DNA of 64,000 nucleotides, taken from Hawksworthiomyces lignivorus. Lineage: Eukaryota > Ascomycota > Sordariomycetes > Ophiostomatales > Ophiostomataceae. The translations under genes and the position numbers were made by a program. Within the stretch, counting starts at the first letter, position 1; every line of letters starts with the position of its first letter. This document shows, piece by piece, positions 55,914-64,000 of this stretch. Location: positions 479,313 to 543,312 of the forward strand of contig NTMA01000039.1 of NCBI GenBank assembly GCA_002917075.1, read 5' to 3'. The notes beneath the pieces were generated by a model, which saw only the letters and a list, made by a program, of their open reading frames with translations, was not told the origin of the DNA and did not search any database.

Positions 55914-57821
55914 ATGTTCTCCTCGTCCCCGCGGGCTGTCCTCCGCAATGTGTTGCGAATCCTCTTCCCGGTGTCGGTCTTGCTGACCGTCTACCTCTAC
56001 CTCTACCCCGTCTTTGGCCAGTGCGCGTTCCCTCTCCCGCCCACAGGCCACCGGCCACAACCGAGCGGTGCCGGCCCGGCCGACGATGCGCTAGGCGCCT
56101 TCCTCGAGACGCTGAAGCTGCACATCCCGGCCAGCCTAGGCAGCCTGATCCGCACCGGCCGGGCGAGCGCCAACACGAGCCTGCCGTCGCCGTTTGCGCC
56201 ATTCCGCCTGCTGGCCCTCGGCGACCCGCAGCTCGAGGGCGACACCTCGATTCCCAATGCGCACAGCGAGACGAGCTTCCCGCACCTCGTCAAAGCGTAC
56301 CAGCTGATGGCGTTCCGCCGCGGTATCGGCGAGGGCGACGACGACGGCGACTACCTGATCCTGCGGGAGCGGATCCGCCACGCGCTGCACGACCTGGTGG
56401 ACTTTTGGTTCCTGGACATACCGCTGACGTTTGAGTCGGCGCGCAAGCGGCTGGACCTGTTCGGCAACGACCTGTACCTGGCGCACATCTTCCGGACGGT
56501 GCACTGGTGGACGGCGCCGACGCACGTGGCGGTGCTGGGCGACCTGCTGGGCAGCCAGTGGGTGGACGACGACGAGTTTGCGGCGCGGGCGGAGCGGTTC
56601 TGGCAGCGGGTGGTGCGGGGCGCGGAGCGCGTGCCAGACGCGCTAGCGCTATACCCGGCGGACGAGTACGACCTGTCGGGGTACCTGGGGGCGGCGCCGC
56701 GGGCGAACGCGACGCAGGAGGCGTGGGCGCGTCGCGTGATCAACGTGGCGGGCAACCACGACATTGGGTACGCGGGGGACATCACGGCGGAGCGGCTGGC
56801 ACGGTTCGAGCAGGCGTTTGGGCGGGCCAACTACGAGCTGCGCTTTGAGCTGCCGGCGGACCGGCTGAGCGCCGCGGCGGCGGCGACAGCGTACGACGCG
56901 GAGACCAACCCGGATGCGGACCGGTTGGTGCCGGAGCTGCGCGTGGTCAACCTCAACGACATGAACCTGGACACGCCCGCGCAGAGCGCCGCGCTGCAGG
57001 ACGAGACGTACGGCTTCATCAACGCCGTCATCAATACGGCCGCCGCCGTCGAGTTCCGCGGCCACTTCACCGTCGTGCTGACCCACGTGCCGCTGCACAA
57101 GCCCGCCGGCGTCTGCGTCGACGCGCCCCACTTCGCCTTCCACGACGACCCCGACGGCTCCCTGCGCGAGCAGAACCTGCTGAGCGAGGACGCCAGCCGC
57201 GGCTTCCTACAGGGCATCTTTGGCATGCACGGCAACAGCGACGCCCCCGGAGGCGGCCGCGGCCGCCCGGGCGTCATCCTCAACGGCCACGACCACGAGG
57301 GCTGCGACACTTTCCACTTTATCAACCAGACGGCGACGGAGGTGCGCGAGGGCGAGGGCAGCACCGACGACGACGGCGACGGCGAGATCGACTGGGACCG
57401 CCGCTGGGAGGCCCAGCGCTGGGAGGCCGCGCGCGCCGCCGGCATCGTCGGCCGCCCGGGCCACCCGGGCATCCGCGAGATCACCGTGCGCAGCATGATG
57501 GGCGACTTTGGCGGCAACGCTGGCCTGCTCAGCGCCTGGTTCGACGAGGCCTCGTGGTCCTGGCAGTTCGAGTACGCCACCTGCCCCCTCGGCCGCCAGC
57601 ACTTCTGGTGGGTCGTCCACGTCCTCGACGTCGTCACCCTGGGCGCCGCCGCCGTCTACGTCCTCCTCGCCCTCGCCGAAGCCGCCACCGGCGCCACGAT
57701 CGGCGCGTGGGGCACAAAGGCGGCAGGTCGCGGCCAGCCGGCTGAGGCCAAGGCAAAGCGCACGCCGCTGGCAGAGGCCGCAGCTGCCGCGCCAAATGGG
57801 CGCGCAACACAGACACGCTAA
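55914..57821 (+). CDS. TED1: Cdc1/Ted1-family metallophosphoesterase (PGAP5-like)
   Basis: The 635-aa intronless product is a membrane-bound calcineurin-like phosphoesterase. Family members remove ethanolamine phosphate from GPI anchors in the ER, which supports cargo export. A membrane segment at residues about 13-33 (ILFPVSVLLTVYLYLYPV) precedes the lumenal catalytic domain. Metal-site motifs occur in order: LALGDPQLEGD (about 100), VLGDLLGSQWVDD (about 208), VAGNHDIGY (about 281), LTHVPLHKP (about 389) and LNGHDHEGCD (about 456). A second membrane segment is at about 565-590 (WWVVHVLDVVTLGAAAVYVLLAL). An Asp/Glu-rich loop lies at about 480-495. Choice between Ted1 and Cdc1 orthology is by overall pattern and is less certain than the family. 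Confidence 0.88.
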   Translation: MFSSSPRAVLRNVLRILFPVSVLLTVYLYLYPVFGQCAFPLPPTGHRPQPSGAGPADDALGAFLETLKLHIPASLGSLIRTGRASANTSLPSPFAPFRLLALGDPQLEGDTSIPNAHSETSFPHLVKAYQLMAFRRGIGEGDDDGDYLILRERIRHALHDLVDFWFLDIPLTFESARKRLDLFGNDLYLAHIFRTVHWWTAPTHVAVLGDLLGSQWVDDDEFAARAERFWQRVVRGAERVPDALALYPADEYDLSGYLGAAPRANATQEAWARRVINVAGNHDIGYAGDITAERLARFEQAFGRANYELRFELPADRLSAAAAATAYDAETNPDADRLVPELRVVNLNDMNLDTPAQSAALQDETYGFINAVINTAAAVEFRGHFTVVLTHVPLHKPAGVCVDAPHFAFHDDPDGSLREQNLLSEDASRGFLQGIFGMHGNSDAPGGGRGRPGVILNGHDHEGCDTFHFINQTATEVREGEGSTDDDGDGEIDWDRRWEAQRWEAARAAGIVGRPGHPGIREITVRSMMGDFGGNAGLLSAWFDEASWSWQFEYATCPLGRQHFWWVVHVLDVVTLGAAAVYVLLALAEAATGATIGAWGTKAAGRGQPAEAKAKRTPLAEAAAAAPNGRATQTR

Positions 57822-58324
57822 TCCTAGTACCGCCACGCACGAATCTCCTTATGTCTTTATAATCATCTTTGAGCTTTAGTCGTATATATGTATTTTTAGC
57901 ATTATCAAATGATCACGCATTGGGCTGTCCTATGTCACACTGCTTTGTCTCAACCAAAAACCATTCTTTAATGTAAATATGATTCTCCCTCGAAGACGAG
58001 GGCAAAATGTTATGTAGTTTTATATATCTCGGTGCCCCTTTTTATCTATTAGCCCAGCCAGTAACCAGCAGCCTCCCCCATACTCCAAAGAATATATCAG
58101 TACATAAAAAACAAAATCGTAGCATGAGAAGAGAGTTACACTGGCCGGCCACAAGATCCATGCGAAAATGTATCAGAAAAATACAGCCCTACGTCACACA
58201 TTAGTCGACACCAAGAAGAGAGCCCCCCCTTCTACCGCCGCTCCTATGTATCTTATGCTTTGCATCGTCAGAGCAGAGTTTACCCCTACCTAGTCCAGCC
58301 CCCGTCTATGTTTTAGAGACGCGC
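57822..58324. other. Intergenic, convergent 3' ends
   Basis: This AT-rich spacer carries TATATATGTATTTT near 57,882 and other 3' processing-like strings. No coding content. Confidence 0.5.
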
Positions 58325-60153
58325 TCATGGCTTGCTCTGCGCATCTGCGGCAGGCTTCTGCTCCGCCGCTGGTGCCGGTGCTGGCGCTGGCGAGTTGATG
58401 AACCAGCCGGCGAAGGACTGCTTCATGTTCTGCATGGCCTCCTGCTGCATCTTCTCCTGCATGGCGGCCTCCTCCTTGAGCCACTTCTCACCGTTCTCGC
58501 GGATCTCCTTCTCCATCATCTCATATGTGCGCTGGCCGCGCTCGCGCGCAATGTCTTGCAGCATCTTGCCCTGGGCTAGCTGCTCGGCCACGTTCATCTC
58601 GCCATCCGCAGGCACCATGACGCTCATGTTGCTCGACTTGAGGCCCAGCAGCGAGCCGAGGCCACCGATGCCGCCGCCGCTCTTACTGGGCCGCTTCCGA
58701 CCCTGGGCCTCCAGCTGCTTCTGGAACTCGGCGCGGGCGATGGCCTCGCGGCGCGCAAACTCCGTGGGAATATCAGTGCCCTCAAAGGACTTGATGACCT
58801 TGCGGACGTCGCCGTATTGCATGGTGTAGATGTACTCAAGGAAGGGGATCAGGGCTACTAGCGCCGTGTCCTTGACGTCTCCGGTCCACTTGGGCAGGAT
58901 AATAGCGTTCTCGGGCTGGGCGCGCACGTGAGCGGGGTCGGTGTCGACGATGATGACCTTAGACAGGTCACGGTTCAGGTACGATAGGTCCTAGAGCAAT
59001 GTCAGCAAAATCCATGCATATATATGCTATCAAGTCGGAAAAGCAGCGCCAGCGTACCTTGACAATCTCGCCATCCTTGTACTTAGTGGCTTCGCGGAAC
59101 AGAGGGTAGACGATGAACCGGTAGGGGTCCAACTTGCGGACCATGGGCTCGGCAATGGCAAAGGGGACGGTGGTGAACAGCACAAGCTCGTAGTACTGGC
59201 TAAGGTAGTGGAGGAAGTAGTCGGCGCCGGGCCGCTTGGCGATGCGCCAGCCGTGCTCGCGAGACCACTCGCTGTGGATTAGCATGTCTTCGAGGCTGAT
59301 GCACAGCGTGTAGGGGCGGCCATAGAGCGGGTCAGGGTCGGGCAGCAGCTTCTCGAAGGCGGGCTCGTGGTAGTATGTCAGCACCTCCCGGGTGCGGGTG
59401 GACACGCGGTCCCACCACAGACCCAGGCCCCAGCCGTTGGGGATGTTCGGGTGCCGCTTCGCCTCCTCCTCGTCCCAGTCACGCCCTGCATAGATGGTAG
59501 CGGCCACGCCAAAGCCCAGCGTGCCGATAAACAAATAGTTCGCCAGCTTTTGGCGCCGCTTCTCCGAGGACGAAATGTATGCCGAGGCAGGGAGCTCGCC
59601 CTTTCCGCGGCCGCCGGCAGATGTTGCAGCTTCTTCGATGGGAGCAAGGGCGGCCTTGTTCGTAGCGCCGGTCGTCTCGAAGTCGAGGGTAGAGGGGATG
59701 CCTTGGGTGAGGTCGGGAAGGGAGGAGAGAGGGATTTCCTCTTCGGCGGCGGCATCGGCGGCAGGTCGTTGTGCTTCTGTTTTTTTCTCGGCTGCTTTGC
59801 TCTCTTCAGAGCTTGCCGGCTCGGGCTTCTTTTGTGACGTAGACGAAGAGGGCGCACTTGGGGAGCTGCCAGTTACCACTATTAGTGGGATATGTCCAGG
59901 TCCTGCAGACGACAAATGGGAAGAGATATAGCTAGCTCGACCCAATGGCAATGCCACACAATACATACGGTTTAGGATTTTCTGGAGGAGTAAAGCGGCT
60001 CTGGGCCAGGTATGAGGTTGTTGAGAAGCGGCTCGCTCGTAACGGTGCTGCGGAGCCGACAGCGAGTCTTCGGGACACGGCCGTCGTGGACCTGTGGACG
60101 ACCGGAGCCATTGACGGCGAGCGCAGGCCCTGCGCAGCCGCTCTGAGAAACAT
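58325..60153 (-). CDS. TIM50: Mitochondrial import inner membrane translocase subunit Tim50
   Basis: Tim50 is the intermembrane-space receptor of the TIM23 complex. Exons 60153-59969, 59865-59058 and 58990-58325 give 552 aa. Introns are GTATGT...ACTGGCAG (103 nt, branch CACTAAT) and GTACGC...GCTCTAG (67 nt). Residues 1-55 are an Arg/Ser presequence (STTAVSRRLAV, RASRFSTTSYLAQS). One membrane helix follows (about 160-180, NYLFIGTLGFGVAATIYA). The FCP1/NIF-type domain holds YTLCISLEDMLIHSEW, KRPGADYFLHYLSQYYELVLFTT, YRFIVYPLFREATKY, DLSYLNRDLSKVIIVDTDP and LEYIYTM. The first DxD phosphatase motif is replaced (SLEDML), as expected for a non-catalytic Tim50. A C-terminal helical extension is Met/Glu/Gln-rich and ends in an Ala/Pro tail. 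Confidence 0.95.
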
Positions 60154-61455
60154 TGCGAAGGGAAAAAAGAGAACAGCACAAGAATATAAGAAAATATATG
60201 CAGATACAAAAGAGAGACAATGGGGTGGAAAGTGGTACAGCGAAGAATTGAGTTAAGGAGAGAATGTCAACAGCCGCTGTGCAGTTTTTCGCACACAATC
60301 GGCGATGCTGTCGGAATTTCCAGAGGTGGGATGCTTCTCCCTCCACTCGCTCCTTCTCTCTCTCTATTCGCTCTTTCCGCCCAAGCCTTACAATTAACAA
60401 AAAAAATCTCGTCTTGGCGCCTTCCCAATTAGCTCTCAACTGTGAAATGACGAAGAATTGCCGGAGTTTTGTTGCTCCTTGATCCGATTTGCTGCTGTTA
60501 GCTAAGCAAGAGGTCACGCGTGGAATATTCCACGGACTCCTCCCTCCCTGTCGCTCTCTCCTATTGACTGTTATTACGTCGTATGCAATAAGATGACATC
60601 CCGTCCGACTTCCCCGCTTTTGCGCCATCTCAACGGCTAACTTCTTCACCACCAAAAGACTCAGTCATATGTAGTGGCAATAGTACGAGTACATAACTAC
60701 ATACCACCGGCATCGGTTTGATCTGCCTCTACACCAGCACGACTCTACCTCATTCGCCGCTCTTATTAATTGCTACATTCTGTACTCTGTACAAACGACC
60801 ACTGCCCCTGTTCCCCTCATTTCTTCCACCCAAACGGTCTCGTGCCTCTCTCTCTCCTTCTTCCTCTCTTCCTCTCTTCTCTTCCCTCTCCTCCTCTTGT
60901 GAGCTTTGAGACATTTCTTTCTTCCTCCGCCGCTTCCAGCCCATTCCGACGCGACTCGACGAATCTTGGCGTTTGCTCTCTTCCCAACTGACACTTCCAT
61001 CCATCAACTATAGTGTCGTCATCTCATCATCCGATTGTTGTCATTGTCTATTTTCCCCATTCAACACGCGAAACATATCTCCAAGATGGCTGCAACACAT
61101 GCTGCGTTCTAGAGAGTGGCTGTCCATTCGTTGACCTGCTTGTTGCAACTCACGATGGAGCCACTCTCTAGAGCCTTCCTCGTCCTACCAAGCATAACGG
61201 ATTTCTAGTTGTTGAGTCGCCTCGGGCCTTTTTGGATATATCTCCCTGACACATAGTCAAAGCCTATAACTGTGCTCTCCTTTGGTCACTCCTGCATTCC
61301 GGCTGTTCTTTGTCACATACCTTCGACAGCGTTGCTTCGGCTTCTGGCGTTGACGCACTCTTTTATTTAATTGTACTGCGTACAGAAACACAACGTATTG
61401 CATACGGAAGTAGGAATAGCTGAACCTACCTTACGATATCACACCACATCTAGAT
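60154..61455. other. Divergent promoter and long leader, Tim50 / F-box-like gene
   Basis: CT-rich stretches at 60,330-60,370 and 60,790-60,900 mark probable transcription-start regions for the plus-strand gene. The distal leader contains two small upstream ORFs and an inverted repeat, listed separately. No other coding content. Confidence 0.55.
61086..61208 (+). promoter_or_regulatory. Two upstream ORFs bracketing a hairpin in a leader
   Basis: uORF1 (61086-61112) encodes eight residues, MAATHAAF. uORF2 (61155-61208) encodes seventeen residues, MEPLSRAFLVLPSITDF. A 14-bp perfect inverted repeat (61108-61121 and 61159-61172, TCTAGAGAGTGGCT arms, 37-nt spacer) includes the stop codon of uORF1 and begins just after the start codon of uORF2. 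If transcribed, it would fold into a stem separating the two uORFs upstream of the main ATG at 61456. Confidence 0.55.
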
Positions 61456-62481
61456 ATGGCGAAACGGTCCCGGGCAAGGCTGTCCAGGCCGAACGGGGTG
61501 ACCCCCACTCCAACTGCCGTCTATTCCGGCCATGCGACTCCGTCGAGCTCTACCTATCCCTCAAACTATCCCTCCGAAGACGAGGCCGATGTCCAGCCGG
61601 CCAAGTTCGATATCAGCACCATCCCTATTCACAAGCTGAGCTTGCAAGACTTCTCTCCGAAGAAGGCTGCAGAAACAGTGGCTGCAGCTGCGGCTGTGGC
61701 GCCTGAAAGGGCTGCCGACGGCGAGGCTGCGGCTGCAACTTCTGGAAAGGGAAAGGAACCCGTGAAACCGTTCCGCTTCCTTGAGCTGCCGACGGAGCTC
61801 CGTCTCAAGATCTACGGCTACCACTTTGAAGATACCGACCCCGTGCTAGACCTCACGCCTGAGAACTTCAAGAAAGTCTACAAGAAGCTCTTTCTCCTGC
61901 GCACGTGCCGTCAGGTCTACCTAGAGGCGTCCCACTTCTTCTACAGCTCGCACGTCGTGCGCGTCTTCCCCACCCACCCGGGCCGCTTCTTCAAGACGCG
62001 CCGCCCTCTGCTCGCGCGCCTGTCGACCCGGCAGCGCCAGGACATGACGAGCATGGAGCTGCGCCTGGGGCCCGGCTTCAACAAGCCGCCCAAGTGCTGG
62101 GCGGTCAACCGGGCGCTGGGCCTGCACGACTGCGTCAGCGTGCGCAAGCTGAACGTGTTCGTCCAGCTCGACCCCAGCCTCAGCTGGCTCGACGGCTTCC
62201 GCAAGCAGGGCTTCTACGAGGCCTTCTCCAGCAGCCTGCTGGACGACATCCTGAAGGAGGCGCCCGCCGTCGAGGTCGTCGAGTTCGACGGCTACGAGAG
62301 CGTGCGCAAGAACTGCCCCATCATGCAGGCGCTGATTCAGGTGACGCTCAACCACAACAAGAAGATCACCTGGGGCCCCAAGAACGGGTGGACAGACGCA
62401 GACGACGGCGATGCCGGCGGCAGACCGCTAATTGCGTCTGCGCTGATGAAGCGCGATAGCCCAATCGTGGCTGTGGCTTAG
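61456..62481 (+). CDS. F-box/2EXR-like domain protein, function unknown
   Basis: The 341-aa intronless product has a disordered Ser/Pro/Ala N-terminus (1-100). It is followed by FRFLELPTELRLKIYGYHF (about 104-122), the typical opening of F-box-like/2EXR domains in filamentous fungi. The pattern continues with LLRTCRQVYLEASHFFYSSHVVRVF (about 145-170), LRLGPGFNKPPKCWAVN and VRKLNVFVQLDP. Such proteins may be substrate adaptors of SCF ubiquitin ligases, but no partner can be inferred. The leader contains two uORFs and a hairpin, so translation may be tightly controlled. Confidence 0.75.
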   Translation: MAKRSRARLSRPNGVTPTPTAVYSGHATPSSSTYPSNYPSEDEADVQPAKFDISTIPIHKLSLQDFSPKKAAETVAAAAAVAPERAADGEAAAATSGKGKEPVKPFRFLELPTELRLKIYGYHFEDTDPVLDLTPENFKKVYKKLFLLRTCRQVYLEASHFFYSSHVVRVFPTHPGRFFKTRRPLLARLSTRQRQDMTSMELRLGPGFNKPPKCWAVNRALGLHDCVSVRKLNVFVQLDPSLSWLDGFRKQGFYEAFSSSLLDDILKEAPAVEVVEFDGYESVRKNCPIMQALIQVTLNHNKKITWGPKNGWTDADDGDAGGRPLIASALMKRDSPIVAVA

Positions 62482-63015
62482 GGAAAAGGCGAACGACGGA
62501 AACAAATTCCCCAGAATAACCCCCCTCTTGGAATACGGTCTGCAAATGGCACGATGCCAAGATGACCACGTATTGTCGTTTCAATGTCTGATTAGGCCCC
62601 TTCTGTTTTGTATCTTGGATGGCATTCTGTATGAAACGACGCAAGTATGCCATCACCCGCTTCCTATCTCCTCGCTTCGAAATTACCTCTTCGCAGCAAA
62701 ATTGGTTTTGTTGAAGACTATTCTCAGCTGGCTGCTCATGCATGTCGGTCATGGTTCTGCAGTTATGGTTAAATTTTGTTTTTGGATATGATAGTTCCCG
62801 GTTCATTTCATTGCTCCTCGCTCAATTTCGCCATCTTATTAATTTCATTGTATGGTCTCTTCTAATATCGCACGCTTCTAAAATACAAAATGCTTTCGGT
62901 GCCTACAACGGGCACCACGGAATCGTGTAAAACTTGATGTGAACCTTTGTCACCTCTACTGGTAGTTTGTTGGTGTGTCCTGAATGTCTGTGACCTGACC
63001 ACAGCCCTATAACGG
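62482..63015. other. Intergenic, convergent 3' ends
   Basis: This AT-rich spacer of about 530 nt lies between convergent genes and shows no coding content. Confidence 0.5.
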
Positions 63016-64000
63016 CTATCTGTCTCTGTTTTCTCGCATGCCCCTTGTCCGCAGTGTCCACGACGGGGTCTCCTCGTCATCGAACGGCAGAGACAAGGTT
63101 ATCGCCGGGCTCTTGGTCGTATCCGCCGCGCCCTTCTGAAGGTCGCCAACATCGTCGTCGGTCCCCACCTGGCTGAGCGTGCTGGCGGCCCGCTGCTTGG
63201 GCGGGAAGACGAAGCTCTCGGCGCTGCCGCGGCGACTGCCAGCGGAGGTGATGCTAGCGCCATCGTCAGCCGCGACTGCCGACCCGCCGTGGCGCTGGAT
63301 GTGGCCCATCCAGAGGCCGCGCACGCCGCCCTTTTTGCGCTCGGGCAGGTCGGCGGAGGCGGCGCTGCAGACGTAGAGCAGGTACTTGAGGTTGGGCAGG
63401 GTGTGGCGGATGTCGACGACCTTGAGGCCCTGGGCGTAGCAGAGGGCCTCGATGTCCTTGTTGAGCAGGAACCAGGCGTAATCGAAGCGGTACTGCGAGC
63501 TGAGGCCGCCGCGCGGCAAGTACAGCGGAAACGCGCGCTGCTGGTCGGGGATCTTGCTGATGTCGTCGCGGACGACGGAGCGCGACCCGAGCGGCGAGAT
63601 CGCGTAGGGCAGCGCCACGCCCAAGTAGCCCTCGAGCGCGTGCACGAGCACGGCGACGTGGCCGAGTGCAGCCGACAGCACGTCCTCGGCGGGCGGCGGC
63701 GGCTGCAGCTGCAGCGGCAGCGGCAGCGGCGTGGGCGACGACGGCGACGAGGACAACGATGACGCGGCCGCGCCCAGCCCGTATTCGGTGTTGGGCAGCG
63801 GCAGGCCGGCGATCTGGAACGCCAGCGGCTGGCTGGCCAGCGGCACGGGCCCGACGGCGAAGACGCGCTGCAGGTCCTCACAGATACGGCGGCGCTGGCC
63901 GCGGATGGCGTCGCGCGTGCGCGCCACGGTCGCCCGCGACGCCGCCAGCTTCTGCTGCGCCGCCGCCACGTCCGCCGCCGCCCGCGCCTGCAGCGCCCGT
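63016..64000 (-). CDS. Vps38/UVRAG-Atg14-family subunit of PI3-kinase complex, C-terminal part
   Basis: The frame is open to the window edge, so the N-terminus is missing. The visible 317+ residues begin in a basic coiled coil (RATVARTRDAIRGQRRRI). They continue into the conserved C-terminal domain: FQIAGLPLPNTEYGL, VLSAALGHVAVLVHALEGYL, LPYAISPLGSRSVVRDDIS, YRFDYAWFLLNKDIEAL and VVDIRHTLPNLKYLLYV. These match the UVRAG/Vps38/Atg14 family of Vps34-complex subunits, which direct PI3P synthesis to endosomes or autophagosomes. The arrangement favours Vps38/UVRAG over Atg14, with moderate certainty. A Pro/Leu-rich insertion (about residues 75-95 of the visible part) and a Ser-rich tail are variable. 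Confidence 0.85.
   Translation of the reverse strand, partial: RALQARAAADVAAAQQKLAASRATVARTRDAIRGQRRRICEDLQRVFAVGPVPLASQPLAFQIAGLPLPNTEYGLGAAASSLSSSPSSPTPLPLPLQLQPPPPAEDVLSAALGHVAVLVHALEGYLGVALPYAISPLGSRSVVRDDISKIPDQQRAFPLYLPRGGLSSQYRFDYAWFLLNKDIEALCYAQGLKVVDIRHTLPNLKYLLYVCSAASADLPERKKGGVRGLWMGHIQRHGGSAVAADDGASITSAGSRRGSAESFVFPPKQRAASTLSQVGTDDDVGDLQKGAADTTKSPAITLSLPFDDEETPSWTLRTRGMRENRDR

Overview
The window is nuclear DNA of a filamentous ascomycete (Pezizomycotina, most likely Sordariomycetes). The evidence is short introns of about 50-170 nt with GT...AG borders and CTAA(C/T)-type branch sites, GC-rich coding islands in AT-richer spacers, CT-rich leaders, and gene families typical of these fungi: a Zn2Cys6-type regulator tail, a fungal rhodopsin-domain membrane protein, a GPI-anchored GH17 glucanase and an OPT transporter. 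No tRNA, rRNA, CRISPR array, prophage or recognisable transposon was found. Coordinates and splice models were worked out by hand; each spliced model closes in frame to a whole number of codons.

Layout. 0-2.2 kb: the 3' end of a fungal transcription factor (+) and a phi-like glutathione S-transferase (-). 2.2-13.8 kb: gene-poor, holding one GC-rich PNPOx-like flavoprotein gene (5.8-6.8 kb) and a 25-bp minisatellite (4.1-4.4 kb). 13.8-15.6 kb: rhodopsin-domain membrane protein. 17.1-20.9 kb: RPB5 and a Bfr1-type mRNP protein, divergent. 22.6-23.4 kb: conserved hypothetical protein. 26.8-31.9 kb: mitochondrial Obg GTPase and tRNA m5C methyltransferase Trm4, co-oriented. 32.5-34.0 kb: GH17 glucanase. 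36.6-41.2 kb: a propeller/PI-PLC protein divergent from a Yke4/ZIP7 zinc transporter. 42.9-47.7 kb: an MDR oxidoreductase convergent with an OPT oligopeptide transporter. 50.0-60.2 kb: a dense block with the KEOPS subunit Cgi121, proline dehydrogenase, a Tim22-like membrane protein, a small acidic protein, a Ted1-like phosphoesterase and Tim50. 61.5-64.0 kb: an F-box/2EXR-like protein and the C-terminal part of a Vps38/UVRAG-type subunit running off the right edge.

How the genes relate. Most are independent housekeeping genes, not a cluster. Several products are mitochondrial (Obg, proline dehydrogenase, Tim50, probably the Tim22-like protein), two act in tRNA modification (Trm4 m5C, KEOPS t6A), and three act in the secretory or endomembrane system (Yke4, Ted1, Vps38). 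I see no biosynthetic gene cluster and no convincing new multi-gene system. The features most worth a second look are the minisatellite whose every unit carries a small dyad, the hairpin bracketed by two upstream ORFs in the leader of the 61.5-kb gene, the propeller/PI-PLC fusion, and a probable ATG-only first exon at 54.6 kb.
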